Below are positions 40,201 to 51,510 of a stretch of 64,000 bases of DNA, in pieces. The notes under the pieces were generated by a model. That model had not been told where the DNA came from. It worked only from the letters and a program-made list of their open reading frames with translations, and made no database searches. This DNA is from Triops longicaudatus (Eukaryota; Arthropoda; Branchiopoda; Notostraca; Triopsidae), in contig JAGQDJ010000051.1 in NCBI GenBank assembly GCA_022885665.1, forward strand, positions 429,155-493,154, read 5' to 3'. Each line of letters opens with the position of its first letter. Position 1 is the stretch's first letter. The translations under genes were made by a program, and so were the position numbers.

Positions 40201-43200
40201 CACTCCCACGGGGACTGTGAACAGCTTTACGAAAGTTGCGCAACTGTTAACAACTTCCAGCGTGCCTAACGCACTCCAGCAATTAGCCAACGCAACCCAA
40301 CCATCCATTCTTCTTCAACCTACGTCAACAATCAATGTCCATCATGCATATCCAGTCATTACAAAGATCACTCAGCCTCTCATTATTCCAACAAATGCTC
40401 CTGCGATCGAAAGCTCTTCCAACGCAATACCTGACAACCCGCCAACAACAATGAATCCCACACTTGGCCGGGAAGTTGCGTTGATCCCTTTCACATTAGA
40501 GGACGCCGTTCGACCGTACAATTCCGATAACAGCCAAGAAGCGTTACCAGCGATGTCTACCATTAACACTCCAATAGATGTCAATCAAGCAACATCAGAG
40601 GGTGTTAAGTCCGAATCGTCAAAGGAGGCAGCCAAAGTGCCTCTTACACGCGAAAGTAACATTCTACCAGGGGCGCCACCTGTTTTGCCGTCGATTTATG
40701 ACTACTTTCCCTTCCATATGAAAAACCCTAATCCTAGCGTCACTCAACTGGCAGCAATAAACGACGACGCGAGCTTGCCCCAAGAAGAAGTCACAGAGGA
40801 TTCTGTGTCACCCAGTACATTTAACGTACATTCGTACCCGAATCCCAGTACATCGCATCGCCCTTTGGCAATTGAGGACATTCTCAACATTCAAAACATG
40901 CTAAGCGCTGAAACAAACGCCTTCTTGCTGCCGAAACCGACTTTCTTCTCCTCTGAACCTTCTTCCACGCCTGTGAATATCATCTTAAAGGAAAAGAATC
41001 TACCCTCAGCCTCTTCTGAGCAGGTAGAACCTGTGCCGGTGCAGGAAAATGACCAGGTGCAGCAAACCACTACCTCGATCTACATAATTGGCGTTGTCGG
41101 GATCGTACCGGTTGCCGGTTCCTTGATTTGGCTGATCAAGTTTCAGCTTAACCGCAGAAAGGAGGTAAATTAAGGAATAAATAAATAAAAATGAAAGCAG
41201 ACTAGAAAAATATACTAATAAACATTAATGGGGCAAACGGCTTGAAAGATAAAATGAGTGAAAATCTTTTACTCTGCTCCGTGTCAAAGAAAATGCGAGA
41301 GCATTACTTTTCTAACAGCTCCAGTTAACTTGAAATTATTTTTAATCAACTAGATATGAGAGGAGGCGAAAGCCAATGTTGGTTCGTGCATAAAAGTTAA
41401 AATAATTTGAAGTAAAATTTTGACTGAAATAGAGTTAAAAAAATAAAATAAAAAGTGAAGTAAATTTCAGAAAAAGTTAAATAAAATTAAAAGAGAGTCT
41501 GAAAAGTGGAACATAAAAATATGAAAATTAAAAGTTGGATAAAATTTCAAAAATAAATTATAAAATACGTAAACAAACTGGTAAATAATACATAATCGGC
41601 GGCAACAAAGGGCTCACTGTCTTTTTTTTCTTGTTGTTAAAGGAAATCGGGATGAGAAATGACCGCAGAAGTTTCCTAATTTATCGTTTGTTTTCTCTTT
41701 TATAGCGACTGAATGAATCTGATACGTCATCGGAGAGCGAGTTTCGCAACGGAAGAAAGTCGAGTGCGTTTTTAGCACCAGTGCCCGTACCAGCTGCCAA
41801 GACTCAACGATTTGCGCACGGGGTAAGAATTCACTTTCAGATGAGTTTTCCAAAAATTTCCCACTTGTAGCAGAGAAAATTAAATATCGTGTGATATAGG
41901 CCAGTGACAAAGAAGATCTCATGCCGTACAACGCCCGGAGTTGTCATTCGAAAGTATCGCCGTGGGAATTCTCCCGCTCAAAAGTGAAGCTTCAGACTTT
42001 AGTGGGCGAGGGCTACTTTGGTCAAGTAAGTTATGAGATTTTTCAGTAGAAAAGAGTTTTCTAAGTGAAAACTTTGGATAGGTTTGGAAAGCCGAGGCGG
42101 AAGACATTTGCGGCTATCAGGGAACTTTGCTGGTCGCGGTCAAGCTTGTCAAAGATGGCGCGTCTCCGAAGGAGAAACAAGAATTGTTGAAAGAGATGAA
42201 CATTATGCAGCAGTTAGGGCCGCATCCTAACGTCGTTGCCTTAGTTGGATGCTGCACTGAACAAGGTAAACGAAATACGCCTACAATATGAGAAGAATGT
42301 ATGAAGAATAATCTTGTGGTTTTATTAAATTTGCAGAGCCGTATTTGTTAATAATGGAATACGTCATGTTTGGGCGGTTATTGACGTTCTTGAGAGATCA
42401 CAGAACGCAACAAAGGTATTACAATTTCTCAAGAGATGCGGAAGCGCTGACGTCACGTGATTTGACCACCTTTGCATATTGTGTGGCGAAAGGCATGGAG
42501 TATATCGCGTCCAAAGGGGTAAGCTGGTGCATTGCGGCTTTTCGCTGTCAGTTATTAAGTTTCGATATATCGTTTTCAATACTTTCTTTCATTTAGATTG
42601 TGCACCGAGATTTAGCGGCCAGGAATGTATTAGTAGACCACAACAAAATGTGCAAGGTGGCTGATTTCGGCATGTCCAGAAACGTTAAAGACACGACAGG
42701 GGAGATGTATGAACAACGAGTTAAAGTAGGGCGAATGATTGTTCTGGAACAACAGAGACACGTATTTTTAACGTTGAAAATTGTGTTTTTAGGGCGCTTT
42801 GCCTATACGGTGGATGGCGCCGGAATCATTAGTGCATAGCGTTTTCACCCAAAAATCCGATGTGTGGAGTTTTGGAGTTCTGCTGTGGGAAATTGTTACC
42901 TTAGGTAAGAAAACCAACATTCGTTGTTGAAGACAACTGTTTCTTACAGACTGGATAGTTTAACCACGTTAAGCGAATTCGTTAATTCTAGCTGCACTTT
43001 CTTTTCATTGTTACATTATCCGTAGTTCATTGTTAGCACTGTACTGAATGTACTTGATTGTTGGTTTAGGCTCTACGCCATATCCTGGCATGGAAGCGCG
43101 GGAAGTGATGCGGAAAGTTCGCGACGGCTACAAACCTGATCGGCCGAGTCACTGCCGTCCAGAACTGTACCGGTTAATGCAAAAGTGTTGGCACAGTGAT

Positions 43201-43347
43201 CCCTCGCGACGTCCTGATTTCTCAGAATTGCGTTCGGATTTGGCTCATTTGTTGGACGACGCCGGAGGCTACGTGGATTTGGACCAATACCAAGATGACG
43301 CTTACATGAACCTCGAGCCTCCTTCCGACGAAAGCGAGAAAGTGTGA
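28292..43347 (+). CDS. Cad96Ca: Cad96Ca/stitcher-like receptor tyrosine kinase with mucin-like ectodomain
   Basis: Nine exons: 28292-28403, 38856-41164, 41706-41822, 41900-42025, 42082-42265, 42337-42518, 42597-42725, 42793-42904 and 43070-43347. Phases agree throughout, giving 1,182 residues. Exon 1 encodes the signal peptide (NVFLVGILLLTTFVRF). Exon 2 encodes a ~740-residue Ser/Thr/Pro-rich ectodomain with many N-x-S/T sites and no cysteine, then a membrane span (IYIIGVVGIVPVAGSLIWLI) and basic stop. The kinase is complete: VGEGYFGQV, VAVK (Lys ~909), HRDLAARN (~1013), DFG (Asp ~1033), PIRWMAPESL. STPYPG-x-x-x-x-x-VMRKVRDGY and the tail YVDLDQY-QDDAYMNL match fly Cad96Ca (stitcher) as I know it. 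That receptor signals in epidermal wound repair and has a cadherin repeat, which I cannot find here. The exon 1 link rests on phase and signal peptide only. Confidence 0.87.
28404..38855 (+). other. Putative 10.5-kb first intron of the receptor kinase
   Basis: Between the signal-peptide exon and the ectodomain exon I find no plus-strand exon with a domain. A minus-strand frame at 31830-32207 (125 residues, very basic) has no recognisable family and no splice partners. At 31064-31078 the words cagtggcgtatctag resemble hAT-type transposon ends. An A/T microsatellite lies at 37178-37212. Missing small exons cannot be excluded. Confidence 0.5.
36512..36540. repeat. 11-bp inverted repeat, 7-nt loop
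   Basis: Arms tatcgtatcgt and acgatacgata are perfect reverse complements around gcgtgct. The stem is short and lies within the long intron of the receptor kinase, so a function is not implied. Confidence 0.85.
39787..39838 (+). repeat. Thr-codon (ACA/ACG/ACT) run in receptor exon 2
   Basis: A run of mostly threonine codons encodes STTTTTTTSTTQTPTTT within the ectodomain. It is a likely site of length variation and dense O-glycosylation. Confidence 0.8.
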
Positions 43348-43722
43348 AGTACGAATGGAAAGAAGGGTGTATACTTGTAAATTGTGTGTAATATCTTCGT
43401 GGGCCAGTTTTCTCCAATGAAAAACCAAAAAGAAAAAATATACAGCTGTTACGTTATGGGTCTAAAGCTACGCTAGTCTTGCAGACTTGAGAAAAAAAAG
43501 CAAAAAAGTAATCTGAAAAACCTTTTTTCTTCCCCGTGGAGTTATAAATGCTCACCATGCCGAGTAATTGCAAATACACGTACCTTATAAACTGTATTCG
43601 GTTATATTGCAAAATTTTCTTAATTAATAGATCACATTTATCTAAGCATCCTTAGACATAGATTAAAGGGGGGTTAGCGTATTAACTGAATCATAGAAAA
43701 ACAAAGTTTTGCGTCTAATGAA
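43348..43722. other. Convergent 3' flank of kinase and nucleotidase-like genes
   Basis: The receptor kinase (plus) and the nucleotidase-like gene (minus) end 375 bp apart, tail to tail. No canonical AATAAA was identified for either gene here. The stretch after 43400 is A-rich. Confidence 0.6.
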
Positions 43723-46700
43723 CTAGCGTATCAGATTCATCAGAGATCCTCGCCGTTCGCGGTACTTCGGCCATACGTACAGGTAACATAAGTAAATGAC
43801 GCCGCTAAACAGCAAAGTCAAGAAAATGGTGACTAAAAAGATTCGAAGACATAAGAAATTTTTTTTTACATTAATTATGTTCTCTTTCCTTACGAAAAAC
43901 GGTCCCAGTAACGTCAGTGTCGCAAGATGGCATTACTACTGCTGTCTGAATTCTTCCTTCTGTGCCGACATTGACAATATGAAGCTTTTTAATGTAATCC
44001 CGTAAGATTTCTTGTTCGGTTAATCCTAGATTTAATTTACAATTAGTATTGCTGTCATTTAAGGCTTAATACTACCTGTATCGGAGAAGTTTACGCCAGA
44101 AAGGAAATGTATGCCCGCGTTGGTTAAAGTAGACGGAATTCCGATGAGGTACGAAACTTCGTCTTTAAGTTCTTCCAAGCTTGCGGTCGGCGATGCAGGG
44201 TTTCGGAGAAAAATCGACTTGATCCGATTATTCACAGGTTTCGACATATCATACGTAATACGTGCACCTATCAATACGTGAAAAAGTAATAAAAAAAAAT
44301 TCAAATTCCCGCCGTTTTGACAAGCGTAGTCATTATTGCAATTTAAGTGATATTTCTCAAGAATTACGCGCTATAAAGAGTTCAAAATCCTTTTAGGGAA
44401 ATTTTCAGCAACTTTGAGAAACATTATTATTTTTAGAAACGATATCTTGTTCTTAAAATGATAATAGTGCAAATTCCTGATATTTCTCATGCATCAGTAT
44501 TTCTCACCTGCTGTCTGGAGGAATCTACCGTCAGTAGTCTTCTCAGCCGACTTTTCCAGAAATTGTCTGATAACTTTGCCTGGCATTTTGCCGGTGTTTA
44601 AACGGTAATTATGGGGCAACAGAGATATAATATCTTCGAAGTAGATTGTTCCATTAGAAGGGTTGTGTACTGCGAAAGCTAACGCTGGCCAAAACACTGC
44701 TGCCATGTTTTCTTTCCAAGGTTTGGCAGTGAAGCTATTCAAAATGGCGTCGGTTAGAAGGTTTCCTGCGCTGCATTCTTTCTTCCAACATTCGTTGCTA
44801 GTGGTACCAAAAAATGGCGTCAAGGTGGCGCCAAGAGGTTCGCTAACATTGCCTTGTACCCACGCCGACCATGAAGCAACAGTTATCGTGAGATTACCTT
44901 AAAGAATTACAACAATAAGAAATAAGCGTTGCTTTACATGCCAGTTTTTTTTTATATTACTTAGTTCGACCTTATCATCCAACAATATAGGGTTGTTTGT
45001 CTCGCTCAACGATTTTACGTTTCCCGAATCGTCAAAGGTTACGTTAAAATGCCCAAGGTACTTTCCTCGGTGAGGTACTTGAACCACGTACAGCTTTTTA
45101 TTAACAATTTCTGGATAACTTCCATTCGCAGTGTCCGTAGAAGGTATGTTTCCTAGGAAAATTCATTAGTCTGTATCTGGTGACTTAGTATCCTCTTAGA
45201 AATGTTTACCATTGTACAAGAAAACATTTGAGCCACCCGAAACCACAATATCAATGTCTGACACCTTGCTAACAATGTTTTCAACTTGATCCATTTTTGC
45301 ATTACCTATCTCATATTAAGACGTTATAATTTCAGTTTAATATTGCATGTAAATTCACCTAGAGCAATGATGGTGTTAACGCCCTGCCGTTTTAGACTGT
45401 TGACTGCACTCGTAAGTCCGCTATTCACGATTTTTGCTTGACCAAAGTCTGCTGTGTACTGCAATCAAAGTATATTAAAACTAATTGTTAACCCCTCAAT
45501 TGCAAAATGTAAAACTTCGTATGTTGCACAAGCACTAATGAACATTTATGTAAGTTAGAAGAGGTAGGGAACATAGTAATATTTCGCGCTGTCACTTCTT
45601 TTCGTAACGCTTGATTATCATCTGAATGTATAACCACTAGATGCAAGTGCATTTCTGGTCTCTGCTGAGCCATTGTGTGTTTCTCGAAAACGTAAAATAA
45701 GATAAATTAACCTCCAAACTAGGAGTCCCTCGTTTGTTACAACCGTGTAACTCGTTGAGACAAAAGTATTATCGTATACGCGCTAAAATATTATTAACAT
45801 TTTAACGCGCGTTTTCCCACAACAAACTTAACCACGCAAATTTCTAATTATACATGAAACTTATCGTGACGGCCTGCAGCCTGTAATCCCAGGCAATAAC
45901 GGAACACTCTAACTTCATCTGCGTCAAGAAATAGTTATGTTTTAAGAAAAGTCGTGTATATAAACAGAAAAACGCAACGAGCTTAGGGAAACGCCACATG
46001 GTTACCATGACAACTTCTCATAGATAAAAAGTGTTTCCTTACAGAGTATAATTGTTCTCTTCATAATCATTTACAGCTGTTTAATGTACCATAGTTAATA
46101 TTACCCTTTTCATTCTCTATGTGACAATTTTTCTCCCACGCGATAGTTCTGAACTCCGAAACAAGCTACGTCGTGCAACGTTGCATTTTTTCACGACTCG
46201 TTTCGCATGGTTGAGAAATCACCTGTTACAACCGTTTCGAGGTTTATCTTGGGATTTGTAGGTCTCCTGTAAAATAACTTTGGGACTATGCTGTCCAAAC
46301 TTTTTTTAAATGTTACTTAACGGTATGTGACATAACTGATTTTTTCATCCCCAAGAAACTTTTCGTTCAAAAGTTATGATTTTTGTTACTTTCGCGTAAC
46401 GTTACTATTGTCCGTACCATCTTCTGTAATGCTTCCAGAAAATATGCTTACAGCGTCTTCCTTGGCGAAAAAGCCCACAATGCCAACTTGGACCGATTTC
46501 TCACCCAGAGTGAAGGAAAGGTTTACGTATGGCTGAATGAGGTCCTTCAGCAGGGGCTCGGCGGAAATATCTAAATTCGAGCAAACTACTGGTATGTTGT
46601 TAGCCTTCAATTCTTTCAGATATTCAGCCAAGACCGGGACTCCGTGCAAAAAATCTCGATGACCTAATCCCTGTAGTCACCAGTACAAAAGTTTCAACAA

Positions 46701-47541
46701 AGGAGACATACTATATTTTATTAGCTATTTCTTATATCGATAGTCGTATATTTTTTACCATTGCATGGTAGCCTAATTCGTTCGCAATATTAGCAGCAGG
46801 CTCTGGGCCAAGCACGGATAGCCAGTCTGGCTCGCCAATCATATTTCCTGTGTTCACGTTCAGGAAATACGCTCCCTGTACTGCAGCAGCATTTTGCAAT
46901 TCTGTAAGCTTGGCTTTGTGACGTTCAGCGCCACCAAAGCAACCATCTGTTGTGTAAGACTTTACGTAAAAATGGGTCGGTGATGCGCTAGTCTCTGGAA
47001 GACTCATTGTTGTATAATTGACCCCGTTTGTAGGTTCCGCAATCGTAGTTAACGGAGTCGAAAGTAGTTCAGAAGTTGAATCCTCTGCAGTTGTTACTGG
47101 TAATTCAGAATCAGTGGCTTGGGAGGTAGTCTCAGTAGTAGCTGTCTCCGTGGTAAGCGTAAACGTCGGCATGGTAGTCCCTGTCGTAGCAGTCTCCGTG
47201 GTAAGCGTGTGGGTCGGTGAGGTAGTCACAGCAGTAGCAGTCTCCGTGGTAAGCGTAGAGGTCGGTGATACAGTCGAGCTGACTGTCGTCGAAGTTGGAA
47301 CGTCTGAACTCGTTGTTATTGGAATCTTTGATTGAGCAGTAGTTTCCGTAGCAGTATTAGTGGAAGAAGTTGGGACAGGTTGACAAGGCCCGTAATTCTC
47401 GGCGATTTCGTCCAGCTGGTACCATAAATCGTTAACGTGTGCGATATGTAACGTAAAGTCACTCTTGGAGAGATGAATCACCACTAACACCATTATCCAT
47501 GCTGTAAACCGCATTGTTACGGAAAGTAATAACCCTAGCAC
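43723..47541 (-). CDS. 5'-nucleotidase (CD73)-family pseudoenzyme, membrane-anchored
   Basis: Nine exons: 47541-46759, 46670-46418, 45448-45359, 45305-45210, 45152-44961, 44897-44508, 44267-44076, 44025-43894 and 43832-43723, giving 745 residues. The order follows ecto-5'-nucleotidase: signal peptide, FTLHIAHVND, GYHAMGLGHRDF, GIVGFFAKED, NTIIALGNAKMD, DIVVSGGSNVFLY, GKYLGHFNVTFDDSGNV, ECSAGNLLTDAI, NGTIYFEDIISLLP, FLQTAGARITYD, VGTEGRIQ. Metal ligands are replaced: the motif His after ND is Trp, the DAGDQ block reads NVNTG, NHE reads HRD, and the two later His are Asn and Gly. The NGGGIR substrate loop and its Phe clamp are also missing. A Thr-rich insert of ~130 residues splits the first block. 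The end is a membrane span (IFLTLLFSGVIYLCYLYVW) and basic tail rather than a GPI signal. The acceptor of exon 3 has an alternative at 45458 that would break phase with the chosen donor. Confidence 0.88.
45570..46418 (-). repeat. Dispersed ~1-kb repeat, copy 2 (in intron 2)
   Basis: This is the reverse-orientation partner of 23672-24705. It fills nearly all of intron 2 of the nucleotidase-like gene. Homology begins at the exon-2 donor: gatggtacggacaatag here against gagggtagggacaaaag at 23667-23683. Downstream it fades near 45570, about 110 bp before exon 3. The GT used as donor therefore lies in or at the edge of the repeated sequence. Confidence 0.8.
47144..47287 (-). repeat. 48-bp minisatellite, three copies, in coding exon
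   Basis: Units begin at 47144, 47192 and 47240 (plus-strand word gtctccgtggtaagcgt), a 48-bp period. Each encodes 16 residues of the type TSPTHTLTTETATTGT in the nucleotidase-like protein. Because 48 is a multiple of three, copy-number change keeps the frame. Confidence 0.9.
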
Positions 47542-48151
47542 ACCGCAATTCCTGCAGTTAATGGGAAAATGAAATGTAATAAAACTTTAATTTTGGTCGA
47601 CCTTGTTACAATCTACACTGACAGACAATGTTCTAGTTCGTTAGTCAGCACATATGTGCTTTATGGATTCACTTTATGGAACCCAGATAAGGTTGCATTC
47701 CATCTTTTCCCTAACGATAAGATAAAAAATGAAAACGAGCTTATCGTCCTGTCTGCGCTGTGAATAGACTCCCTCTTTTGATTTTTGCTATGAGTGAACG
47801 ATTTTAAGATATTGCTTGCGCGTGCTGGAAGTATGGATGTGAATTTTAATTTGATTTTGCACGGAATACGTTTCGCGTTGCATAGCCTATATTCCAAGTT
47901 GATTGCCGTACTGTATTAAGACAACGCTGCTTGCAACGTAAATGAACGGAAAAGTACCGGACTTGTTTATTAAACCTCGCTCCATGTAGTTAATGGAACG
48001 ATACAGTTGATCTAGTGACGAATGATTGCAATTTATTACCCCGCCTACATACATGAGCCAATATGAAAAAAAAATCGATATACTGCAGCTACGAGTTTAT
48101 CACTGTGTTACTAGTTACTATCTCATTGCCCAATTGAAAAGATGGAGAAAT
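47542..48151. other. Spacer between nucleotidase-like gene and cathepsin C copy 1
   Basis: 610 bp holding the upstream region of the nucleotidase-like gene and the 3' end of cathepsin C copy 1. Short frames on both strands show no family features. Confidence 0.6.
48032..48037 (-). other. Poly(A) signal AATAAA, cathepsin C copy 1
   Basis: AATAAA on the minus strand, 115 bp downstream of the stop codon at 48152, in the context GGGGTAATAAATTGC. Confidence 0.6.
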
Positions 48152-48875
48152 TTAGTATGGGATGGGAGTAATGCTCACGGCGATACTCTCAATACTGGCT
48201 TCGTCAGTACCACGACGAATACGGAAGAAGCCATTTTCACCCCAGTCACTGCCCCACGAGTTTTTCACAATCCAGTAAGGTTCGCCGGTAGTGTCATCCG
48301 CACCGTAACCAACAATCACCACCACGTGGTTCGTTATCTTGAAAATGAAAAATTTCGTGACTTTTTTTTCCATTTTTTTAAATATTTTTCTGACGCTTTC
48401 CTTTTTTTTTCAAAACTTATTTAAAAAATCGCTCAAGAAAAGCTTGGCTTACCTCGAAGGGATTAAACTCGTCCCTTAACCCGGTGTGGTGGTAAATACC
48501 ACCCCGGTAAAAATCGAAATCAGGGTAAACTTCGAAAGAAACGGCGAAAGGTCCGTTTTCCACCAACTCAATTCTCATGAGCTCTTCACTGCAGCCTCCA
48601 TAGTATCCTAACGGCAACAGTGATAGAAATGAGTTTATAAGAGATAATACTTCCAAAGTGATGTCCATGAAGGAAGTTATAACGGATTTACCTCCAACGT
48701 ATTTGTAATGGGCAGTGTAATGGCGCTGACAAGATTTATCGGGTTGACACTGGGAATCTTTCCCAGTGTACGGAAAGCAGTCTTCTTCTACCAAACCGAA
48801 ATCCTGTGAAAATATACCGGTTCATTCAATGCTTCTTAATAATGGGAAAAGTCTTTTGGGCAATGGATCCCATAC

Positions 48876-48912
<37 letters not shown>

Positions 48913-51456
48913 TCCTGTAACGATATTCCGTTCGAAAGAACCGAAATGCTTCAGGCCAAACCTCTCGTGTCCAATACACGCTAATTTTCACAAAGATTTT
49001 GCTGTACATATGAACCAATACAACAAAAGCAGTAACGTAAATAAAAGTTTATACTTTCAAAGTGCTGAAACGTTTCCTTTAATCTTTCTCAATGAAAATT
49101 TCATCTTTCTCGTATTTGACAGTGTCAAAAATCGACTTCAACAAGCAAAGCTCGATTTTATTAAAACTATTAACAGTGCAAGAAATAAGAAAACCAGAGG
49201 AGTAATTATTAAGAAATCACCTGAAAATACTACTAAGTAGTTTGGCCATGAATTGTTAGACTAGATTGAAAATGAAAAAAAAACTAATAATCACGCGCGT
49301 ATTTCAGAAAAATGCCTCATTCATAAGGTCGACTTGACTTAACATTACCGTCAGGAGTTTTCGATAAAATAATTCTTAGCTGCTGCACAATCGCCTAAAA
49401 CATTGGCATGTATTCGCAATAAGAGGGTTATATTAGGTTGGGGCCTTACGTATTGTTTACTTACACGCCAGTTTAGTACTTATAGCTCTTATATCCATTT
49501 TATGTTTGATTGTTTGTTTATTGTATTTTTTGGCAAAAACTTAATGGCGTGGGGAAGCAATGGGAAATATATTGCTTGCAATGCAATCTAGAAGGCAGCC
49601 TGGTCCCTAACTCACGTGTACCGTTCCCTTGAATCAAGTTTTATGCGGACAAATGCACCCGTAAGATGGCGCGGATCGATTTAAAACCAGAAAAAGAAGA
49701 ACTAATTTTACCTGTCCGTAACGACCAGCGATCAAGTACGGGAATCCGCCGTCGCAGCCTTGGCTATAGAAACTGCAACTGACGATATCTTGAGTGGAAA
49801 GTACCGGCTGGAGTTCGTTGCGGGTCATGACCTGCAACCTGGCTTCCACATTGGCCGCAGACGCGAAGGCGTAACAGCTGCCACAGTTGCCTTGATCACT
49901 ATTACCCCATTTAAAATGTTCAGAAAATTTAGTTCAGTTTTATTGTGCTTAGTCCTAACACAGAAAAGACTTGGAATAAAATACCATACCGAATGGGAGA
50001 AATGTAGTTTACGCCCGAGATATTACGGTAGTCAATGTAGTTAGGCAAGTATTTGGCTTTCAGGTACGTGTCATCATTAGCCACAATGGGTTTGGGCGCA
50101 GCTGGAATGCGAGACCTAAAACAAATCCATGTACTTCGTATGTAATACATTGTTTATATCGTAATGTAATCGTTGAAAACACACTTGGGTCCGCCGTGTC
50201 GTCGCAGCCTTTCGGCGTGAGAAATGCCTTCCAGGTTGGGATAAGCCGTTGCAGTCCAGGACTTTTGCTTCTCGTTGATGGCTTTGATGAAATCATGGTT
50301 GATACGAACTTTCCCTTCCTAATAAAATGACACTTCAACAGTTGTTAAGTTGGATGGTTTTTGTAATGAAGTACAGCAGCTTTCGGAAGATTGCTATGGT
50401 ATTTCGCAGGTACAGCGACGGATTTTTTGCCTTGGTAACAACTCCAGTTGTGGATCACCAAGTCTCTCGACCAACCAACCGAAGTTTCACCACAGTAGCT
50501 AATAACGCCTTCAGAGGTCTAATTGGAATAATAACTACGTAAAATAACGAACTCGTCGCTTAGGAAAATTAACAAAATAATTGAACAGCATTTTAAGCCA
50601 AAACTTTGAAAAATTTCAAAACTAGCTAAGAAACACGAAAATTTCGGAAATTTCGTTTTTTGGCTTAAAACCTGAAAAAAATCTAAATTTTTGTTTTTAG
50701 TTGACTTGAATGAGCAGAGTAAAAGAACAGTTTAGCTACTTCTTCGTATCTGGAGAAGGCGAAGAACTTGCGGCCATTAACAATCACTTCGAAGCCTTGG
50801 TTGTAGATAAGTGTCCATGTGCCTCTGTTGCCGTACTCATCAACAGCTACATTAGGATAAATAAGCTCGAAACGCCGTTCCGTGGCAGTATCCAAACCTA
50901 ATCAACAAAATTTACACTTCAAATCTAGTGATGCATTTGCTTCTTTGAAATATTATATTTCAAATAAATTGTGGTACGCTCTCCAAATTTTTTTTACGTT
51001 AAACAGTCTCAGGACATATTTGACAATCAATTTTCTAGTTAATTACAGATGGCTGATTAAACTATTGAATTGTAACCTTTGCGAAATAAACTGCGGTAAT
51101 TTTGCTATGACTTCTTTAGAAAACTGTGTGAGAACTATTCGAATACTCGGAATTCAAATAATTTTAGACTGGAAAATAAGTTTTCTGATATCACTGTATT
51201 CTGCATTGCACAAGACTGCCCCGAAACTTATTTGACAGTACAATTTAGTAATGTTATGTAAGTTGTTTATGTAAGTGCCAGGTCAGTGTGACTTACTGAT
51301 AGTAGCGCAGTCGAGAGTTTTGTCATAAATTCGCGGTGATTCCTTGAAAATCCACACTCCTTCAATTTCACCGTAACTGCAGTTTGCCGGCGTATCAGCA
51401 CGAACGCCGGCGGCTAGGAGTACGCAGCCTACGGCAACAGCAATGCGGAACAACAT
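48152..51456 (-). CDS. CTSC: Cathepsin C / dipeptidyl peptidase 1, copy 1
   Basis: Nine exons: 51456-51297, 50897-50740, 50518-50375, 50318-50185, 50115-49990, 49898-49712, 48800-48692, 48607-48453 and 48337-48152, giving 452 residues, close to the usual ~460. A signal peptide precedes DTPANCSYGEI, the start of the exclusion domain that makes this papain-family enzyme a dipeptidyl aminopeptidase. The mature core has DQGNCGSCYAFAS (catalytic Cys ~249), GCDGGFPYLIAGRYGQ, NGPFAVSFEVYPDF, YHHTGLRDEFNPFE, ITNHVVVIVGYG (His ~395) and YWIVKNSWG (Asn ~417). Near the C terminus DEASIES replaces the usual DECxIES, losing a cysteine. Expected in lysosomes or digestive secretion, removing N-terminal dipeptides and activating other proteases. 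The last of three tandem copies in transcription order. Confidence 0.95.
48877..48909. repeat. 33-nt A tract in intron 6 of cathepsin C copy 1
   Basis: An uninterrupted run of 33 A on the plus strand (T on the gene's sense strand) inside a ~910-bp intron, 76 bp from an acceptor. It may be the tail of a retroposed sequence or simple slippage. Confidence 0.95.
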
Positions 51457-51510
51457 GTTTCTCTGGGACCACTTTGACGTTGTTGCTTAGCTAGCTGTAA
51501 CTAGCCAGTG

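Noticed and set aside
45488..45673. 61-residue minus-strand frame in intron 2 of the nucleotidase-like gene
   Set aside because: It lies largely in the dispersed repeat and has no counterpart in the nucleotidase family; the flanking exons join without it.
46383..46418. Alternative exon-2 donors (GTAACG, GTTACG, GTAACA) of the nucleotidase-like gene
   Set aside because: They give the wrong phase or a weak donor. GTACGG at 46417 with the acceptor before 45448 keeps the family alignment.
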